Source: an uncultured Tenacibaculum sp. (GTDB lineage Bacteria; Bacteroidota; Bacteroidia; Flavobacteriales; Flavobacteriaceae). Taken from it: DNA of 64,000 nucleotides. Shown here one piece after another: positions 33,587-42,440 of the stretch. The notes beneath the pieces are model-generated. The model had not been told where the DNA came from. It ran no database searches and was given only the letters and a program-made list of their open reading frames with translations. Both the position numbers and the translations under genes were made by a program. The DNA is taken from the NCBI RefSeq assembly GCF_947498805.1, contig NZ_CANMLT010000006.1, forward strand, positions 186,001 through 250,000, written 5' to 3'. The stretch's first letter is position 1. Every line of letters starts with the position of its first letter.

Positions 33587-34840
33587 CTATTCTAAAATTT
33601 CGCCTTTTAAAAAGTGCTCTTTTTTTATTTCTTTTATTCTTCTTTCTGCGTTTACTGTAAACAAAGAATCTTTTCGTTCAAACCTATCTATATATCTTTG
33701 ATAATATTTATAAGCTACTTTTTTGTCTTCGTAATAATTATCAGAAAAGTTGGCTAGCAGATACAATGCTTTGTAGTTATTTCTATTTTCAGCAATTGCT
33801 TTCTTGTACTGCTCAATCACCCTTTTGGGCTTCTTTTGTTCAAAAAACACATTTGCCATTCCTAAATGAGCTTGATCTCTTGGTTCTTTACCTACAATGG
33901 TTGCCATTAAATAATTCATTGAAGCATTTTGTAAATCCTTTTCTTCAAAATAAATACTTCCTAAAAATATATAGCTTTTAAAATCTGACCTATCTAATTT
34001 TAACGCTTTTGAAAAATACATTTTAGCGCTATCAAGCTCTTCTATTTCGTAATAAGACTTCCCTAACATCTTATATGTATAGTGCTCGTTTGGTTTGATA
34101 GAATCTATTTTCTTTAAGAGTCTAATTGCCTCCTTATATTTCTTCTCTCTAAAGAAATCGTTTATTTTCAATTTGTTCAAATTGATATGATTAGGAACAA
34201 CTTTTAAACCCTTGTTTACAAATAAATTTGAAGAATCTCTATCTCTTAAAACTCTATAGGCTAGAGCTAATTTCTCTATTGCCTTAATATGCTGGTTATC
34301 TCTCCTATAAGCTTCTAAAAAATTATCTATTTTGAGGTTCCTCTTTTTTAATTTTTGGTAAACCAATCCTAGATAATATGGGTAGTTAGCATTAGTATTA
34401 TCGGCTCTTTTCAATTCTTTGAAAAAAGTTACTGCCTTTTTAATTTGGTTTGTTTTTAGATACAGTTTTCCTAAGAGGTATTTTGCTAACAGATTGTCTT
34501 TGTCCTTATCAACAATCTCTTCCAATAATGCAATGGCTTTGTTAAATTGATTGAGTCGAATGTGTATTTTTCCTAGCTTCAATTTTAATACATCATTCTC
34601 TTTTAAACTCAATGCTTTTTCATAGAACCCTGTGGCTCTTTTGTAATTATCTATAGACTCATAAACTGAAGCTATCTTTTTGTTTTTGATATAAGTTTCA
34701 GGCAATTCATTTAATAGCACCAGTGCTTTTTGATACCTTCCTATACTTGTTAAACTATCAATTGTTTTAAAAGTCGAAACTTGCGCTCCGACTTTTAAAC
34801 AAACAATCATACTTGCCATAAAAAATAATTTCTTTTTCAT
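33587..34840 (-). CDS. Periplasmic TPR-repeat protein
   Basis: 417 aa with a signal peptide (MKKKLFFMASMIVCLKVGAQ). Some ten TPR units follow, for example ATGFYEKALSLKENDVLKLK and SAKMYFSKALKLDRSDFKSY, so it is a protein-protein scaffold. It sits 11 bp behind the DUF4350-like gene in the BlaI-M56 operon and probably acts with their products at the envelope. Confidence 0.85.
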   Translation of the reverse strand: MKKKLFFMASMIVCLKVGAQVSTFKTIDSLTSIGRYQKALVLLNELPETYIKNKKIASVYESIDNYKRATGFYEKALSLKENDVLKLKLGKIHIRLNQFNKAIALLEEIVDKDKDNLLAKYLLGKLYLKTNQIKKAVTFFKELKRADNTNANYPYYLGLVYQKLKKRNLKIDNFLEAYRRDNQHIKAIEKLALAYRVLRDRDSSNLFVNKGLKVVPNHINLNKLKINDFFREKKYKEAIRLLKKIDSIKPNEHYTYKMLGKSYYEIEELDSAKMYFSKALKLDRSDFKSYIFLGSIYFEEKDLQNASMNYLMATIVGKEPRDQAHLGMANVFFEQKKPKRVIEQYKKAIAENRNNYKALYLLANFSDNYYEDKKVAYKYYQRYIDRFERKDSLFTVNAERRIKEIKKEHFLKGEILE

Positions 34841-34851
34841 TTATTTTAATC

Positions 34852-35739
34852 TTAATTAGTTAGCCAAGTCAAAATGTTTAATAGTAATTTATAATTCTCT
34901 TCTGCTCCTTCTGCATTCATTCCTACTTTAAATCGATTTCTTCCTGCTAATTGTGCTGTAAACATGGCTGCTTCTCCAAATATTGCTACTCTTCCTTGAC
35001 CATATTCCATAATAGCACCTTGTGATAGTTCTTTTGCCTTAAAACGCTTTGTTTTTTCTGTAAAACGCCACATAGTATCAGGCAAATGGACAACCATTTT
35101 CTCATTTGTTTTTAAAATAGAAACTGCTTTATTGGGAATTTTAAACACTTGCCCAGTAAAGGTTCTTATACTATTTAGTTCTTTGTAGTTCTTGTTTCCA
35201 CCTGTTATATTATGTTCTCCCAGTAACAAGTTCTCTTTTGAAAACTCTAAGATTCCACGTTGATTTTCATCCAACAAAAAACTATCATAAAAAGTAAACC
35301 CAAATGCTTTTGCCAAAGGCTCACTTGCTCCAGCAAATGGCATATGATCAGCTATTAAAAACAAGGAACCTCCTTTTTGTACCCATTTTTTTACACTTGC
35401 TATTTCTTTTGAAGTAAAAGCACTTGGTGTAGGAGTGACAAACGGACCTCTAGCTCCTTCAACAAGAGCATTTGCTATTACCAAAACCTTTATTCCTTTT
35501 AAACTCTCTTTCGAAAATTTATTGGTAAAACCTTTTACCTTATATCCAGTTTTTGCCAATACTAAAGCAAAAGGTTTGTATCGATTATCTTTTGTGTGAA
35601 AATTATTATGAGCTTCATCTATAAATACTTCAATTCCTCTTACTTTTTTTTCAATGCTTGGCGAATATAACGTATCGGCTACCTGCTGAGCTTCAACAGA
35701 CATTTGTAAGAAAAACAAAACTATAACTAGATATCTCAT
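34852..35739 (-). CDS. Secreted glutamine-amidotransferase-fold protein (DUF4350-like)
   Basis: 295 aa with a signal peptide cut near VEAQQ. The body has the alternating fold of class I amidotransferase-like ThuA/DUF4350 proteins: EVFIDEAHNNFH, KVLVIANALV, KGGSLFLIADHMPFAG, and GQGRVAIFGEAAMFTAQLAG. No catalytic Cys is visible at the elbow (it reads ADHMP), so hydrolysis is unlikely. It begins 2 bp after the M56 stop. Confidence 0.7.
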   Translation of the reverse strand: MRYLVIVLFFLQMSVEAQQVADTLYSPSIEKKVRGIEVFIDEAHNNFHTKDNRYKPFALVLAKTGYKVKGFTNKFSKESLKGIKVLVIANALVEGARGPFVTPTPSAFTSKEIASVKKWVQKGGSLFLIADHMPFAGASEPLAKAFGFTFYDSFLLDENQRGILEFSKENLLLGEHNITGGNKNYKELNSIRTFTGQVFKIPNKAVSILKTNEKMVVHLPDTMWRFTEKTKRFKAKELSQGAIMEYGQGRVAIFGEAAMFTAQLAGRNRFKVGMNAEGAEENYKLLLNILTWLTN

Positions 35740-35740
35740 T

Positions 35741-37285
35741 TTACTCTACATTAAACGTAATGGGTAATGTATATCCAGTAATTACCTTTTTACCATCTTT
35801 TTCTCCTGGTAACATCTTAGGTAGTTTATGAACTATTTCCATTGCATGTTCTTTTAAAGTAGGATGCGGTGCTCTTGCCCTTACGTCTTTAATTTCACCG
35901 TTCTTTCCAATTTTAAATTGCACATAAATTCTCTTTTTTCCTTTTTCTAATCCTAGTTTATTGGCCAATTTAGTATCGAAATTCTGAGCAACAAACTTCA
36001 TCAGTTTCTTATTAAAACACTCCTTATTTGCCTCAACACACCCTGGAAAAGTCGGATACTTATCTAATGAGACAAATGGAACATTTTCAGCGTCTTGATT
36101 TCCTAATTTTCTCTTAGTATCCATATTAGACTTCATAGCATTCATCATATCTTTCATACTACTAAACATGATTTTTCTACCATCTTTCCCTTCAAAAAAT
36201 CTAATTTTTGTATTCGAAAGCAACTTCTCTTTTTCATCTCGTTTTGCGATTACTTCTTCATATTCTTTACGCTCTCCTTTAGATAATTCATGTAATGCGT
36301 ACTCTTGCGTTTCTGGAGCGTCTTTACTAATTAGCACATCCATGTAAGTCATCTTTGTTTCAGAGATTGCTGGATTTTCATTTAAACTAAAGTATATTCT
36401 TTGTTTATCTAATTTAGGTTCGGTAATGGATTTCTCCGTGTCTGAACATGCTGTATACAAAAGCATACTTGCTAATACTGGTACTAATAATAAGTACTTT
36501 AACTGTTTAATTTGTTTTGATTTGTTTTTTGTCATCATACGTATTCGTTTTTTGATTAATGAATGTTTATAAAATTGATTAATGAATGAAATGCTCTCCA
36601 CCTGAAAGATATCGGAGAGTAAATTGTTTATATAGTTTTCTTTTGGAGTGGATTTGCTAACCACCTCATCTGAAATATATTCATGTACTAAAGCAACTCT
36701 GTTTTGATATATATATACCATAGGATTGAACCACATTACAATCTTTAATGCTTCAAAAAATAACAGGTCCAACGAATGTTTTTGTTGGCTATGCACCAAC
36801 TCATGCTGAATAATTTTCTCTTGTTTATCACTAGAAATTCCTTTCCCTAAAAAAATGTAATTAAAAAACGAAAAGGCTTTGGAGTTTTTTGGCAGGAGTA
36901 CCAGTCTATAGTTTTGTCTTTTCTCCGCTCCGTAAACAAATATTAACCGAACGATTCTATAGAGTTTCAATACAAATACCAATGTGAATAGTATACAGCC
37001 CGCATAAAACAGCACATCTAAATAATTAATTGATTGATACCAAGCCGACTTTTCAATTACCTTTTGAGGTGATAGTACCACTTCAGGTAACAAAATGGTA
37101 TATTCTTGAGGTACGGCTTTTTGAATGGTCGTTACCTTTATTAAGGGTAATATAAACGAACCCACTGCAGTTGTTAACAAATACCATCTGTTCTTTGTAA
37201 AGAATGTTTCCTTACTTAAAAAGAAATCATATACTGCTACAAACAATACCTGAAACAATACAACTTGAATTACATAATTTATCAT
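35741..37285 (-). CDS. M56 (BlaR1-like) metallopeptidase with TonB C-terminal domain
   Basis: 514 aa. Four TM helices (about 5-22, 35-52, 90-110, 262-278) enclose a zinc peptidase site HELVH at His161, Glu162, His165, with a distal Glu in LVHEYISDE. After the last helix comes a lipobox-like SMLLYTAC and a periplasmic part ending in a TonB-type domain (about 405-514) that starts YPTFPGC. No penicillin-sensor domain is present. In BlaR1 systems this protein triggers loss of the BlaI repressor. Its ATG overlaps the BlaI stop (ATGA). Confidence 0.92.
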   Translation of the reverse strand: MINYVIQVVLFQVLFVAVYDFFLSKETFFTKNRWYLLTTAVGSFILPLIKVTTIQKAVPQEYTILLPEVVLSPQKVIEKSAWYQSINYLDVLFYAGCILFTLVFVLKLYRIVRLIFVYGAEKRQNYRLVLLPKNSKAFSFFNYIFLGKGISSDKQEKIIQHELVHSQQKHSLDLLFFEALKIVMWFNPMVYIYQNRVALVHEYISDEVVSKSTPKENYINNLLSDIFQVESISFINQFYKHSLIKKRIRMMTKNKSKQIKQLKYLLLVPVLASMLLYTACSDTEKSITEPKLDKQRIYFSLNENPAISETKMTYMDVLISKDAPETQEYALHELSKGERKEYEEVIAKRDEKEKLLSNTKIRFFEGKDGRKIMFSSMKDMMNAMKSNMDTKRKLGNQDAENVPFVSLDKYPTFPGCVEANKECFNKKLMKFVAQNFDTKLANKLGLEKGKKRIYVQFKIGKNGEIKDVRARAPHPTLKEHAMEIVHKLPKMLPGEKDGKKVITGYTLPITFNVE

Positions 37286-37650
37286 GACTTTTTCTTTTTA
37301 TCAATTTCTTTTAAAATACTTTCTAGTTCAGTAATATCCATTTTGTTTTCCTTCATAAAAAAGGAAACCATACTCTTAAAAGAACCTCCAAAGTATCCAT
37401 TCATTAACTTATGTAAACTTTGATTGCTATACTCATCTTTATCTATAAGAGGAAAATATACATATCCTCTTCCCTTAGGTTCATGTCCTACAAATTCTTT
37501 TGTTTCTAAAATTCTAATAATAGTTGAAACTGTATTATAGGCAGGTTTAGGCATTGGAAGTTCTTCTATAACTTCTTTTACCGAAGCTTTATTTAACTCC
37601 CATAAAACTTGCATTATCTGTTCTTCTGCCTTGGTTAATTGTTTACTCAT
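37282..37650 (-). CDS. BlaI/MecI-family transcriptional repressor
   Basis: 122 aa. An N-terminal winged helix (LTKAEEQIMQVLWELNKASV, then PAYNTVSTIIRILETK as recognition helix) is followed by a C-terminal dimerisation helix pair. First gene of a five-gene operon with an M56 receptor. Two identical palindromes stand 35-68 bp upstream of the start codon, presumably its own operators. There is no beta-lactamase in the operon, so the regulated process is something else, probably envelope stress. Confidence 0.93.
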   Translation of the reverse strand: MSKQLTKAEEQIMQVLWELNKASVKEVIEELPMPKPAYNTVSTIIRILETKEFVGHEPKGRGYVYFPLIDKDEYSNQSLHKLMNGYFGGSFKSMVSFFMKENKMDITELESILKEIDKKKKS

Positions 37651-37684
37651 CTTCTATTATTTTATATAAACTCTTAACAAATAT

Positions 37685-37718
37685 AACTAAAAACTTAGTT
37701 AAAACTAATTTCTTAGTT
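37685..37718. promoter_or_regulatory. Two tandem 16-bp palindromes AACTAA-N4-TTAGTT, candidate BlaI operators
   Basis: AACTAA-AAAC-TTAGTT at 37685-37700 and AACTAA-TTTC-TTAGTT at 37703-37718 have identical, perfect 6-bp arms and 4-bp spacers, 18 bp apart centre to centre. They lie between blaI (minus) and the DUF456 gene (plus), so both promoters could be controlled. The known BlaI sites are also short dyads in pairs, with a different sequence. Confidence 0.7.
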
Positions 37719-37771
37719 TATTTATTTATGTAACAAACAGTTTTTATATTCGTCATATCAATAAAAATTCA

Positions 37772-38278
37772 ATGGACATACTGTTATTATTACTAGGGTT
37801 TCTTCTTATTTTTCTTGGACTAATAGGTTCTTTTTTACCAATTCTTCCAGGGCCTTTAACAAGCTGGGGTGGATTATTGTTATTGCACATGACCAGTGTT
37901 ATACCTCAAAACTGGACTTTTCTAGGAATTACTTTAGCAATAGCCATATTTATTTTTATCATTGATTATTTCATTCCTGCTATGGGAACCAAACGTTTTG
38001 GCGGAACCAAATATGGAGTCTATGGTACTACAATTGGATTGTTTATAGGTCTTTTTTTCATTCCTATTCCATTAGGCTTTCTGCTCGGGGCATTTGCCGG
38101 AGCATTTATTGGAGAATTAATGTATGATAGTAAGGATACTACTAGAGCAATCAAAGCATCTTTTGGTGCATTTATAGGCTTCTTAGCCTCTGCAACAATA
38201 AAATTTTCTGTTTCAGTAATTTATTTGGTATTGTTTCTAATGGATTTTTGGAATTATAAAGGAGCTTTCTTTAGCTAA
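37772..38278 (+). CDS. DUF456-family membrane protein
   Basis: 168 aa, almost wholly hydrophobic with about five TM helices. The pattern GLIGSFLPILPGPLTSWGGL and the repeated Gly-rich GLFIGLFFIPIPLGFLLGAF are typical of DUF456. Role unknown. It is divergent from blaI across the palindromes. A TATATTCG (one mismatch to the -7 consensus) at 37746 could be its promoter. Confidence 0.82.
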   Translation: MDILLLLLGFLLIFLGLIGSFLPILPGPLTSWGGLLLLHMTSVIPQNWTFLGITLAIAIFIFIIDYFIPAMGTKRFGGTKYGVYGTTIGLFIGLFFIPIPLGFLLGAFAGAFIGELMYDSKDTTRAIKASFGAFIGFLASATIKFSVSVIYLVLFLMDFWNYKGAFFS

Positions 38279-38286
38279 ATTGAATG

Positions 38287-38317
38287 CAAAAAAAAAGCAA
38301 CCCATCTCAGGGCAGCT
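38287..38317 (-). terminator. Minus-strand Rho-independent terminator of the small RNA candidate
   Basis: Read on the minus strand, AGCTGCCC pairs with GGGTTGCT around TGAGAT (mismatch/wobble in two central positions) and is followed by nine T. There is no minus-strand protein gene in front of it, so it must belong to a non-coding transcript. Confidence 0.65.
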
Positions 38318-38391
38318 TTCCATCGGTTAACAAAACCTAGGTGATTTAACACCTTAACAACACAACTAAATGCTGCTTTTAAAAAAAGACA
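38288..38391 (-). ncRNA. Small RNA candidate, about 103 nt, with own promoter and terminator
   Basis: On the minus strand TTTG (38424-38427), a 19-nt spacer and TATATTTG (38397-38404) form a consensus Bacteroidota promoter. The transcript would start near 38390 and end at the terminator at 38287-38317. It contains a hairpin GGTG-TTAAAT-CACC (38340-38353) flanked by GTTAA/TTAAC, and 5' GCAGC can pair with GCTGC of the terminator stem, so two folds compete. No ORF over 15 codons. It lies between DUF456 and lysS and is divergent from lysS. It may correspond to a known flavobacterial RNA class, which I could not check. Confidence 0.6.
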
Positions 38392-38396
38392 GCCTG

Positions 38397-38427
38397 CAAA
38401 TATACATACTTTTTGAAAACCACCAAA
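38397..38427 (-). promoter_or_regulatory. Promoter of the small RNA candidate
   Basis: TTTG, 19-nt spacer, TATATTTG on the minus strand. The spacing and both boxes match the Bacteroidota consensus. Confidence 0.65.
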
Positions 38428-38468
38428 TAAAAAAAACATTTTTTACAAAAATCTACTATTTGTTAACG

Positions 38469-38499
38469 TTGCTTAGTTCTGTAATTGATTGTATCTTTG
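38469..38499 (+). promoter_or_regulatory. Promoter of lysS
   Basis: TTG at 38469-38471, a 20-nt spacer, TATCTTTG at 38492-38499. The ATG of lysS is 33 nt further. Confidence 0.65.
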
Positions 38500-38532
38500 C
38501 CCCTTTAAAATTTAAACAGTAAAAAGTTAATC

Positions 38533-40230
38533 ATGCAATTATCAGAACAAGAAGTTGTACGTAGAGAAAAACTTACGAAGTTACGTGAGTTAGGTATCAA
38601 TCCATACCCAGCAGATTTATTCCCATTAAACTCTAATTCAAAAGCAATTAAACAGGACTTTGAAGAGGGTAAAAAGGTGGTAATTGCTGGTAGGTTAATG
38701 TCTCGTCGTATCCAAGGGAAAGCTTCTTTTGCCGAATTGCAAGATAGTGAAGGAAGAGTACAGGTATATTTTAACAGAGATGAAATTTGTACTGGAGAAG
38801 ACAACACTTTATACAATGAAGTTTATAAGAAATTATTAGACATAGGTGATTTTGTAGGAATCGAAGGAGAGTTATTCAAAACTCAAGTTGGAGAAATCAC
38901 TGTAATGGTAAAAGATTTTAAATTATTAAGTAAATCTTTAAAACCTTTACCATTACCAAAAGTTGATGCAGAAGGAAATACATTTGACGGATTTACTGAT
39001 CCTGAAATGCGTTACCGTCAGCGTTATGCAGATTTAGTAGTAAATCCACATGTAAAAGAAGTTTTTGTAAAGCGTACAAAGTTATTCAATGCAATGCGTC
39101 AGTTTTTTAATGACGCTGGATATTTTGAAGTTGAAACACCAATTTTACAACCTATTCCTGGAGGAGCAGCAGCAAGACCGTTTATTACACACCATAATGC
39201 ATTAGACATTCCATTATACATGCGTATTGCTAATGAACTATACCTAAAGCGTTTAATTGTTGGTGGTTTCGATGGTGTTTATGAATTTTCTAAGAATTTC
39301 CGTAATGAAGGAATGGACAGAACTCACAATCCAGAATTTACAGCAATGGAAATTTATGTAGCTTATAAAGACTACAACTGGATGATGGACTTTACTGAAA
39401 AGTTATTAGAGCACTGTGCTATTGCAGTAAACGGAACTACAAAAGCTACTTTCGGAGAATATGAAGTAGACTTTAAAGCTCCATATGCACGTGTAACAAT
39501 GGCAGATTCTATTAAGCATTTTACAGGATTTGATATTACTGGTAAAACAGAAGATGAAATTCGTAAAGCTGCTCAAGATATGGGTATCGAGGTAGATGAC
39601 ACTATGGGTAAAGGAAAATTAATCGATGAAATTTTTGGTGAGAAATGTGAAGGAAACTACATTCAACCAACATTTATTACCGATTACCCAAAAGAAATGT
39701 CTCCTTTATGTAAAGAACATAGAGACAATCCTGAATTAACAGAGCGTTTTGAGTTAATGGTTTGTGGTAAAGAAATTGCAAATGCGTATTCTGAATTAAA
39801 TGATCCTATTGACCAACGTGAACGTTTTGAAGCTCAATTAAAATTAGCTGAAAGAGGTGATGATGAAGCAGGTGAGTTTATTGATCAAGATTTCTTACGT
39901 GCTTTAGAATATGGAATGCCTCCAACCTCTGGTTTAGGTATTGGAATGGACCGTTTAATTATGTATTTAACAAACAATCCATCTATTCAAGAAGTTTTAT
40001 TCTTCCCACAGATGAAGCCAGAGAAAAAAGCGCCTGCAGTTGAGTTAAACGATGATGAAAAAGCTGTTTTCACTTTATTACAAAAAGCTGAAAAAATTGG
40101 CTTAAACGATTTAAAATCTCAAAGTGGATTATCTAATAAGAAGTGGGATAAAACTATTAAAGGATTAACCAAAAATAAACTAGCTAAAGTGGAAAAAACT
40201 GAAGAAGGTTTATTTGTAGAAGTGATTTAA
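38533..40230 (+). CDS. lysS: Lysine--tRNA ligase (class II)
   Basis: 565 aa. An OB-fold anticodon-binding domain (about 55-150, VVIAGRLMSRRIQGKASFAE) precedes the class II core, with motif 2 FRNEGMDRTHNPEFTAME and motif 3 GLGIGMDRLIM. A 60-aa C-terminal extension after motif 3 (DEKAVFTLLQKAEKIGLNDL onwards) looks like a small helical domain seen in flavobacterial LysRS. Preceded by a good promoter, followed by a strong terminator. Confidence 0.97.
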   Translation: MQLSEQEVVRREKLTKLRELGINPYPADLFPLNSNSKAIKQDFEEGKKVVIAGRLMSRRIQGKASFAELQDSEGRVQVYFNRDEICTGEDNTLYNEVYKKLLDIGDFVGIEGELFKTQVGEITVMVKDFKLLSKSLKPLPLPKVDAEGNTFDGFTDPEMRYRQRYADLVVNPHVKEVFVKRTKLFNAMRQFFNDAGYFEVETPILQPIPGGAAARPFITHHNALDIPLYMRIANELYLKRLIVGGFDGVYEFSKNFRNEGMDRTHNPEFTAMEIYVAYKDYNWMMDFTEKLLEHCAIAVNGTTKATFGEYEVDFKAPYARVTMADSIKHFTGFDITGKTEDEIRKAAQDMGIEVDDTMGKGKLIDEIFGEKCEGNYIQPTFITDYPKEMSPLCKEHRDNPELTERFELMVCGKEIANAYSELNDPIDQRERFEAQLKLAERGDDEAGEFIDQDFLRALEYGMPPTSGLGIGMDRLIMYLTNNPSIQEVLFFPQMKPEKKAPAVELNDDEKAVFTLLQKAEKIGLNDLKSQSGLSNKKWDKTIKGLTKNKLAKVEKTEEGLFVEVI

Positions 40231-40251
40231 TATTATCCATAATACATATAT

Positions 40252-40285
40252 AAAAGAGGGGTTGCAAAAATGCAATCCCTCTTTT
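40252..40285 (+). terminator. Rho-independent terminator of lysS
   Basis: AAAAGAGGGGTTGCA pairs with TGCAATCCCTCTTTT (one G-U) around a 4-nt A loop. Confidence 0.9.
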
Positions 40286-40381
40286 CATTTACTACAACGT
40301 TCAATAAAAGGAAAACACATTGGTTCATTTTTGTTCGAAATCAACTATATTCGATTCCTTTAAGTCAACTTATTATTTGTT

Positions 40382-41812
40382 ATGCCAAACTCAAAAAAAA
40401 TTGGTCTTGTTCTAGGCCCATTGTTTTTTCTAATTATCATAAACATTCCTTTCAATCTCATTTCTGAAAATGGAGATGCCGTTATTGGAGTAGCCTTATG
40501 GATGATTACTTGGTGGATAACAGAGGCTGTTTCTATTTCGGTAACGGCATTGTTACCTTTAATTTTATTTCCGCTGTTAAAGATTATGCCCATCGCAGAA
40601 GTAGGTGCTAATTACGGTAGCCCTATTATTTTTCTTTTCTTTGGAGGCCTTGTGCTTGCATTGGCATTGGAAAAAGTAGATCTACACAAACGTATTGCTC
40701 TTAACATTATAAAAGTTACAGGTACAACTCCTAATAAAGTTATTTTAGGTTTTATGATTGCCACGGGTGTGTTGAGTATGTGGATAAGTAATACAGCAAG
40801 CACAGTAGTTATGCTTCCCATAGCTTTATCTGTAATTCAACTATTGATAGATGATGAAGATGGATTCACTAAAGATGACAAAAACTTTGCTTTAGCGGCC
40901 ATGTTAGGAATTGCGTTCTCGGCAAATGCAGGAGGAATAGCCACTATTATAGGTACTCCTCCAAACTCTGTTTTAATTGGTTTACTTGAAAATGAATATC
41001 AAATTGAAATTTCCTTTTTACAATGGATGACTATTGGTTTACCATTTTCTATAATCATGATTGCTATTGTTTATATAGTTCTGGTAAAATGGATGTACCC
41101 AAATAAGAACCTCCAATTCAAAGCTTCGAAACAGGTAATTGATTCAGAATTAGATAAATTGGGCAAATTATCAGCTCGAGAAAAACAGGTATTAGTCATT
41201 TTTGGTATCACCGTATTCTTATGGATTTTTAGAACTTTAATCAATAAGTTGTTCCCTGGCTTAAAACTATCAGACACCATCATTAGTATGATTGCGGCGG
41301 TTTCTCTTTTTGCTTTTCCATTTAATTTTAAGAAAGGCGAATTTATCTTACAATGGAAGGATACCGAAAAATTAGCTTGGGGTATTTTAATTCTCTTTGG
41401 AGGAGGACTAGCACTAGCAAAAGGTATGTCTAGTAGCGGTATTGTTGATTTTGTTTCTAACACCATTGCTTCCAGTAATATAAGCATCCTACTAACGGCT
41501 TCTTTATTAATCTTCTTAATGCTTTTTATGACAGAATTAATGAGTAACGTAGCTCTAGTAGCTGTATTAGCTCCAGTAGTAGCTGGTATTGCTATTCGTT
41601 TAAATATTCCTATCCTAAACTTACTTATTCCTGTAACTATTGCCAGTAGCTGTGCTTTTATGCTACCGATGGCTACTCCTCCAAATGCCATAGTTTTTGC
41701 GAGTGGATATATAAAAGTACATCAAATGGCCAAAGCAGGTGTTGTTTTAAACTTGATAGCTATTGCCCTTCTTATTGCACTTTTCCAATTTGTAATTCCA
41801 TTTTTGTTTTAA
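40382..41812 (+). CDS. SLC13/DASS-family sodium-coupled anion transporter
   Basis: 476 aa with about 11-12 TM segments. The two family signatures are present: ISNTASTVVMLPIALS near residue 138 and MATPPNAIVFASGYIK near 430. These hold the two Na+/substrate Ser-Asn-Thr sites. Typical substrates are C4-dicarboxylates, citrate or sulfate; the exact one cannot be told. A single-gene unit. Confidence 0.92.
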   Translation: MPNSKKIGLVLGPLFFLIIINIPFNLISENGDAVIGVALWMITWWITEAVSISVTALLPLILFPLLKIMPIAEVGANYGSPIIFLFFGGLVLALALEKVDLHKRIALNIIKVTGTTPNKVILGFMIATGVLSMWISNTASTVVMLPIALSVIQLLIDDEDGFTKDDKNFALAAMLGIAFSANAGGIATIIGTPPNSVLIGLLENEYQIEISFLQWMTIGLPFSIIMIAIVYIVLVKWMYPNKNLQFKASKQVIDSELDKLGKLSAREKQVLVIFGITVFLWIFRTLINKLFPGLKLSDTIISMIAAVSLFAFPFNFKKGEFILQWKDTEKLAWGILILFGGGLALAKGMSSSGIVDFVSNTIASSNISILLTASLLIFLMLFMTELMSNVALVAVLAPVVAGIAIRLNIPILNLLIPVTIASSCAFMLPMATPPNAIVFASGYIKVHQMAKAGVVLNLIAIALLIALFQFVIPFLF

Positions 41813-41882
41813 GAGCTTTATTCATAAATAAACTAAACCAGAAAGAAATCTTATCTTTCAGTTCGACTTACAAATAATAAAG

Positions 41883-42356
41883 ATGCAAATAGTCAATATT
41901 AAAAAAGGACATACCCTACAACGCTCTGGTGATACTAACAGTAAAGTTTATGAAGTTGTATCTGGGTTGCTTCGAAGCTATACAATAGACCAAAAAGGGA
42001 AAGAACATATATTTATGTTTGCTCCTGAAAATTGGATTATTGCTGATGCAAATCCAGAAGGTACTCCTTCTGAATTCTTTATTGATGCATTGGAAGACTC
42101 TACAGTTAAGATAAGAGACAAAGATTTAAGTCAAATCCCTTTAAATGCTTCACCTATAGCAAAACGTATGCTTGTTTTACAAAGAAGAATTATCATGTTA
42201 ATGAGTTATTCTGGTTTGCAACGTTATGAACATTTTATTGAAACCTATCCTAATCTACTACAGCGTATTCCTCAAAGGATGATTGCTTCTTATTTAGGCA
42301 TTACTCCTGAAGCACTGAGTAAAGCCAAAGGAGACAAACTTCGTGCTTCTAAATAA
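41883..42356 (+). CDS. Crp/Fnr-family transcriptional regulator (second of two)
   Basis: 157 aa. A short effector domain (about 5-95) and a winged helix with recognition sequence ITPEALSKAK. The E-xx-SK pattern differs from E-xx-SR of the regulator at 30092. The N-terminus lacks about 30 residues present in the first regulator. A palindrome AATACTT-N6-AAGTATT lies 45 bp after its stop, over the -7 box of the next gene. Confidence 0.88.
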   Translation: MQIVNIKKGHTLQRSGDTNSKVYEVVSGLLRSYTIDQKGKEHIFMFAPENWIIADANPEGTPSEFFIDALEDSTVKIRDKDLSQIPLNASPIAKRMLVLQRRIIMLMSYSGLQRYEHFIETYPNLLQRIPQRMIASYLGITPEALSKAKGDKLRASK

Positions 42357-42401
42357 TTCTTTATTTCTTAATATTTATTAATGCACACCTGTTGCGCCAC
42401 A

Positions 42402-42421
42402 AATACTTTTGTTGAAGTATT
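42402..42421. promoter_or_regulatory. Palindrome AATACTT-N6-AAGTATT over a -7 box
   Basis: Perfect 7-bp arms; TACTTTTG (42404-42411) inside it matches TAnnTTTG. A protein bound here would block transcription of the DUF1330 gene. The adjacent Crp/Fnr protein is a possible binder. Confidence 0.45.
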
Positions 42422-42440
42422 AATTATTAAAATAAATAGT

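Noticed and set aside
41071..41691. A 206-codon minus-strand frame in the SLC13-type transporter gene
   Set aside because: Antisense shadow of a full-length transporter with both family signatures.
42381..42440. Upstream ATG for the DUF1330 gene
   Set aside because: The 20 added residues do not fit the family and would cover the -7 box and palindrome.
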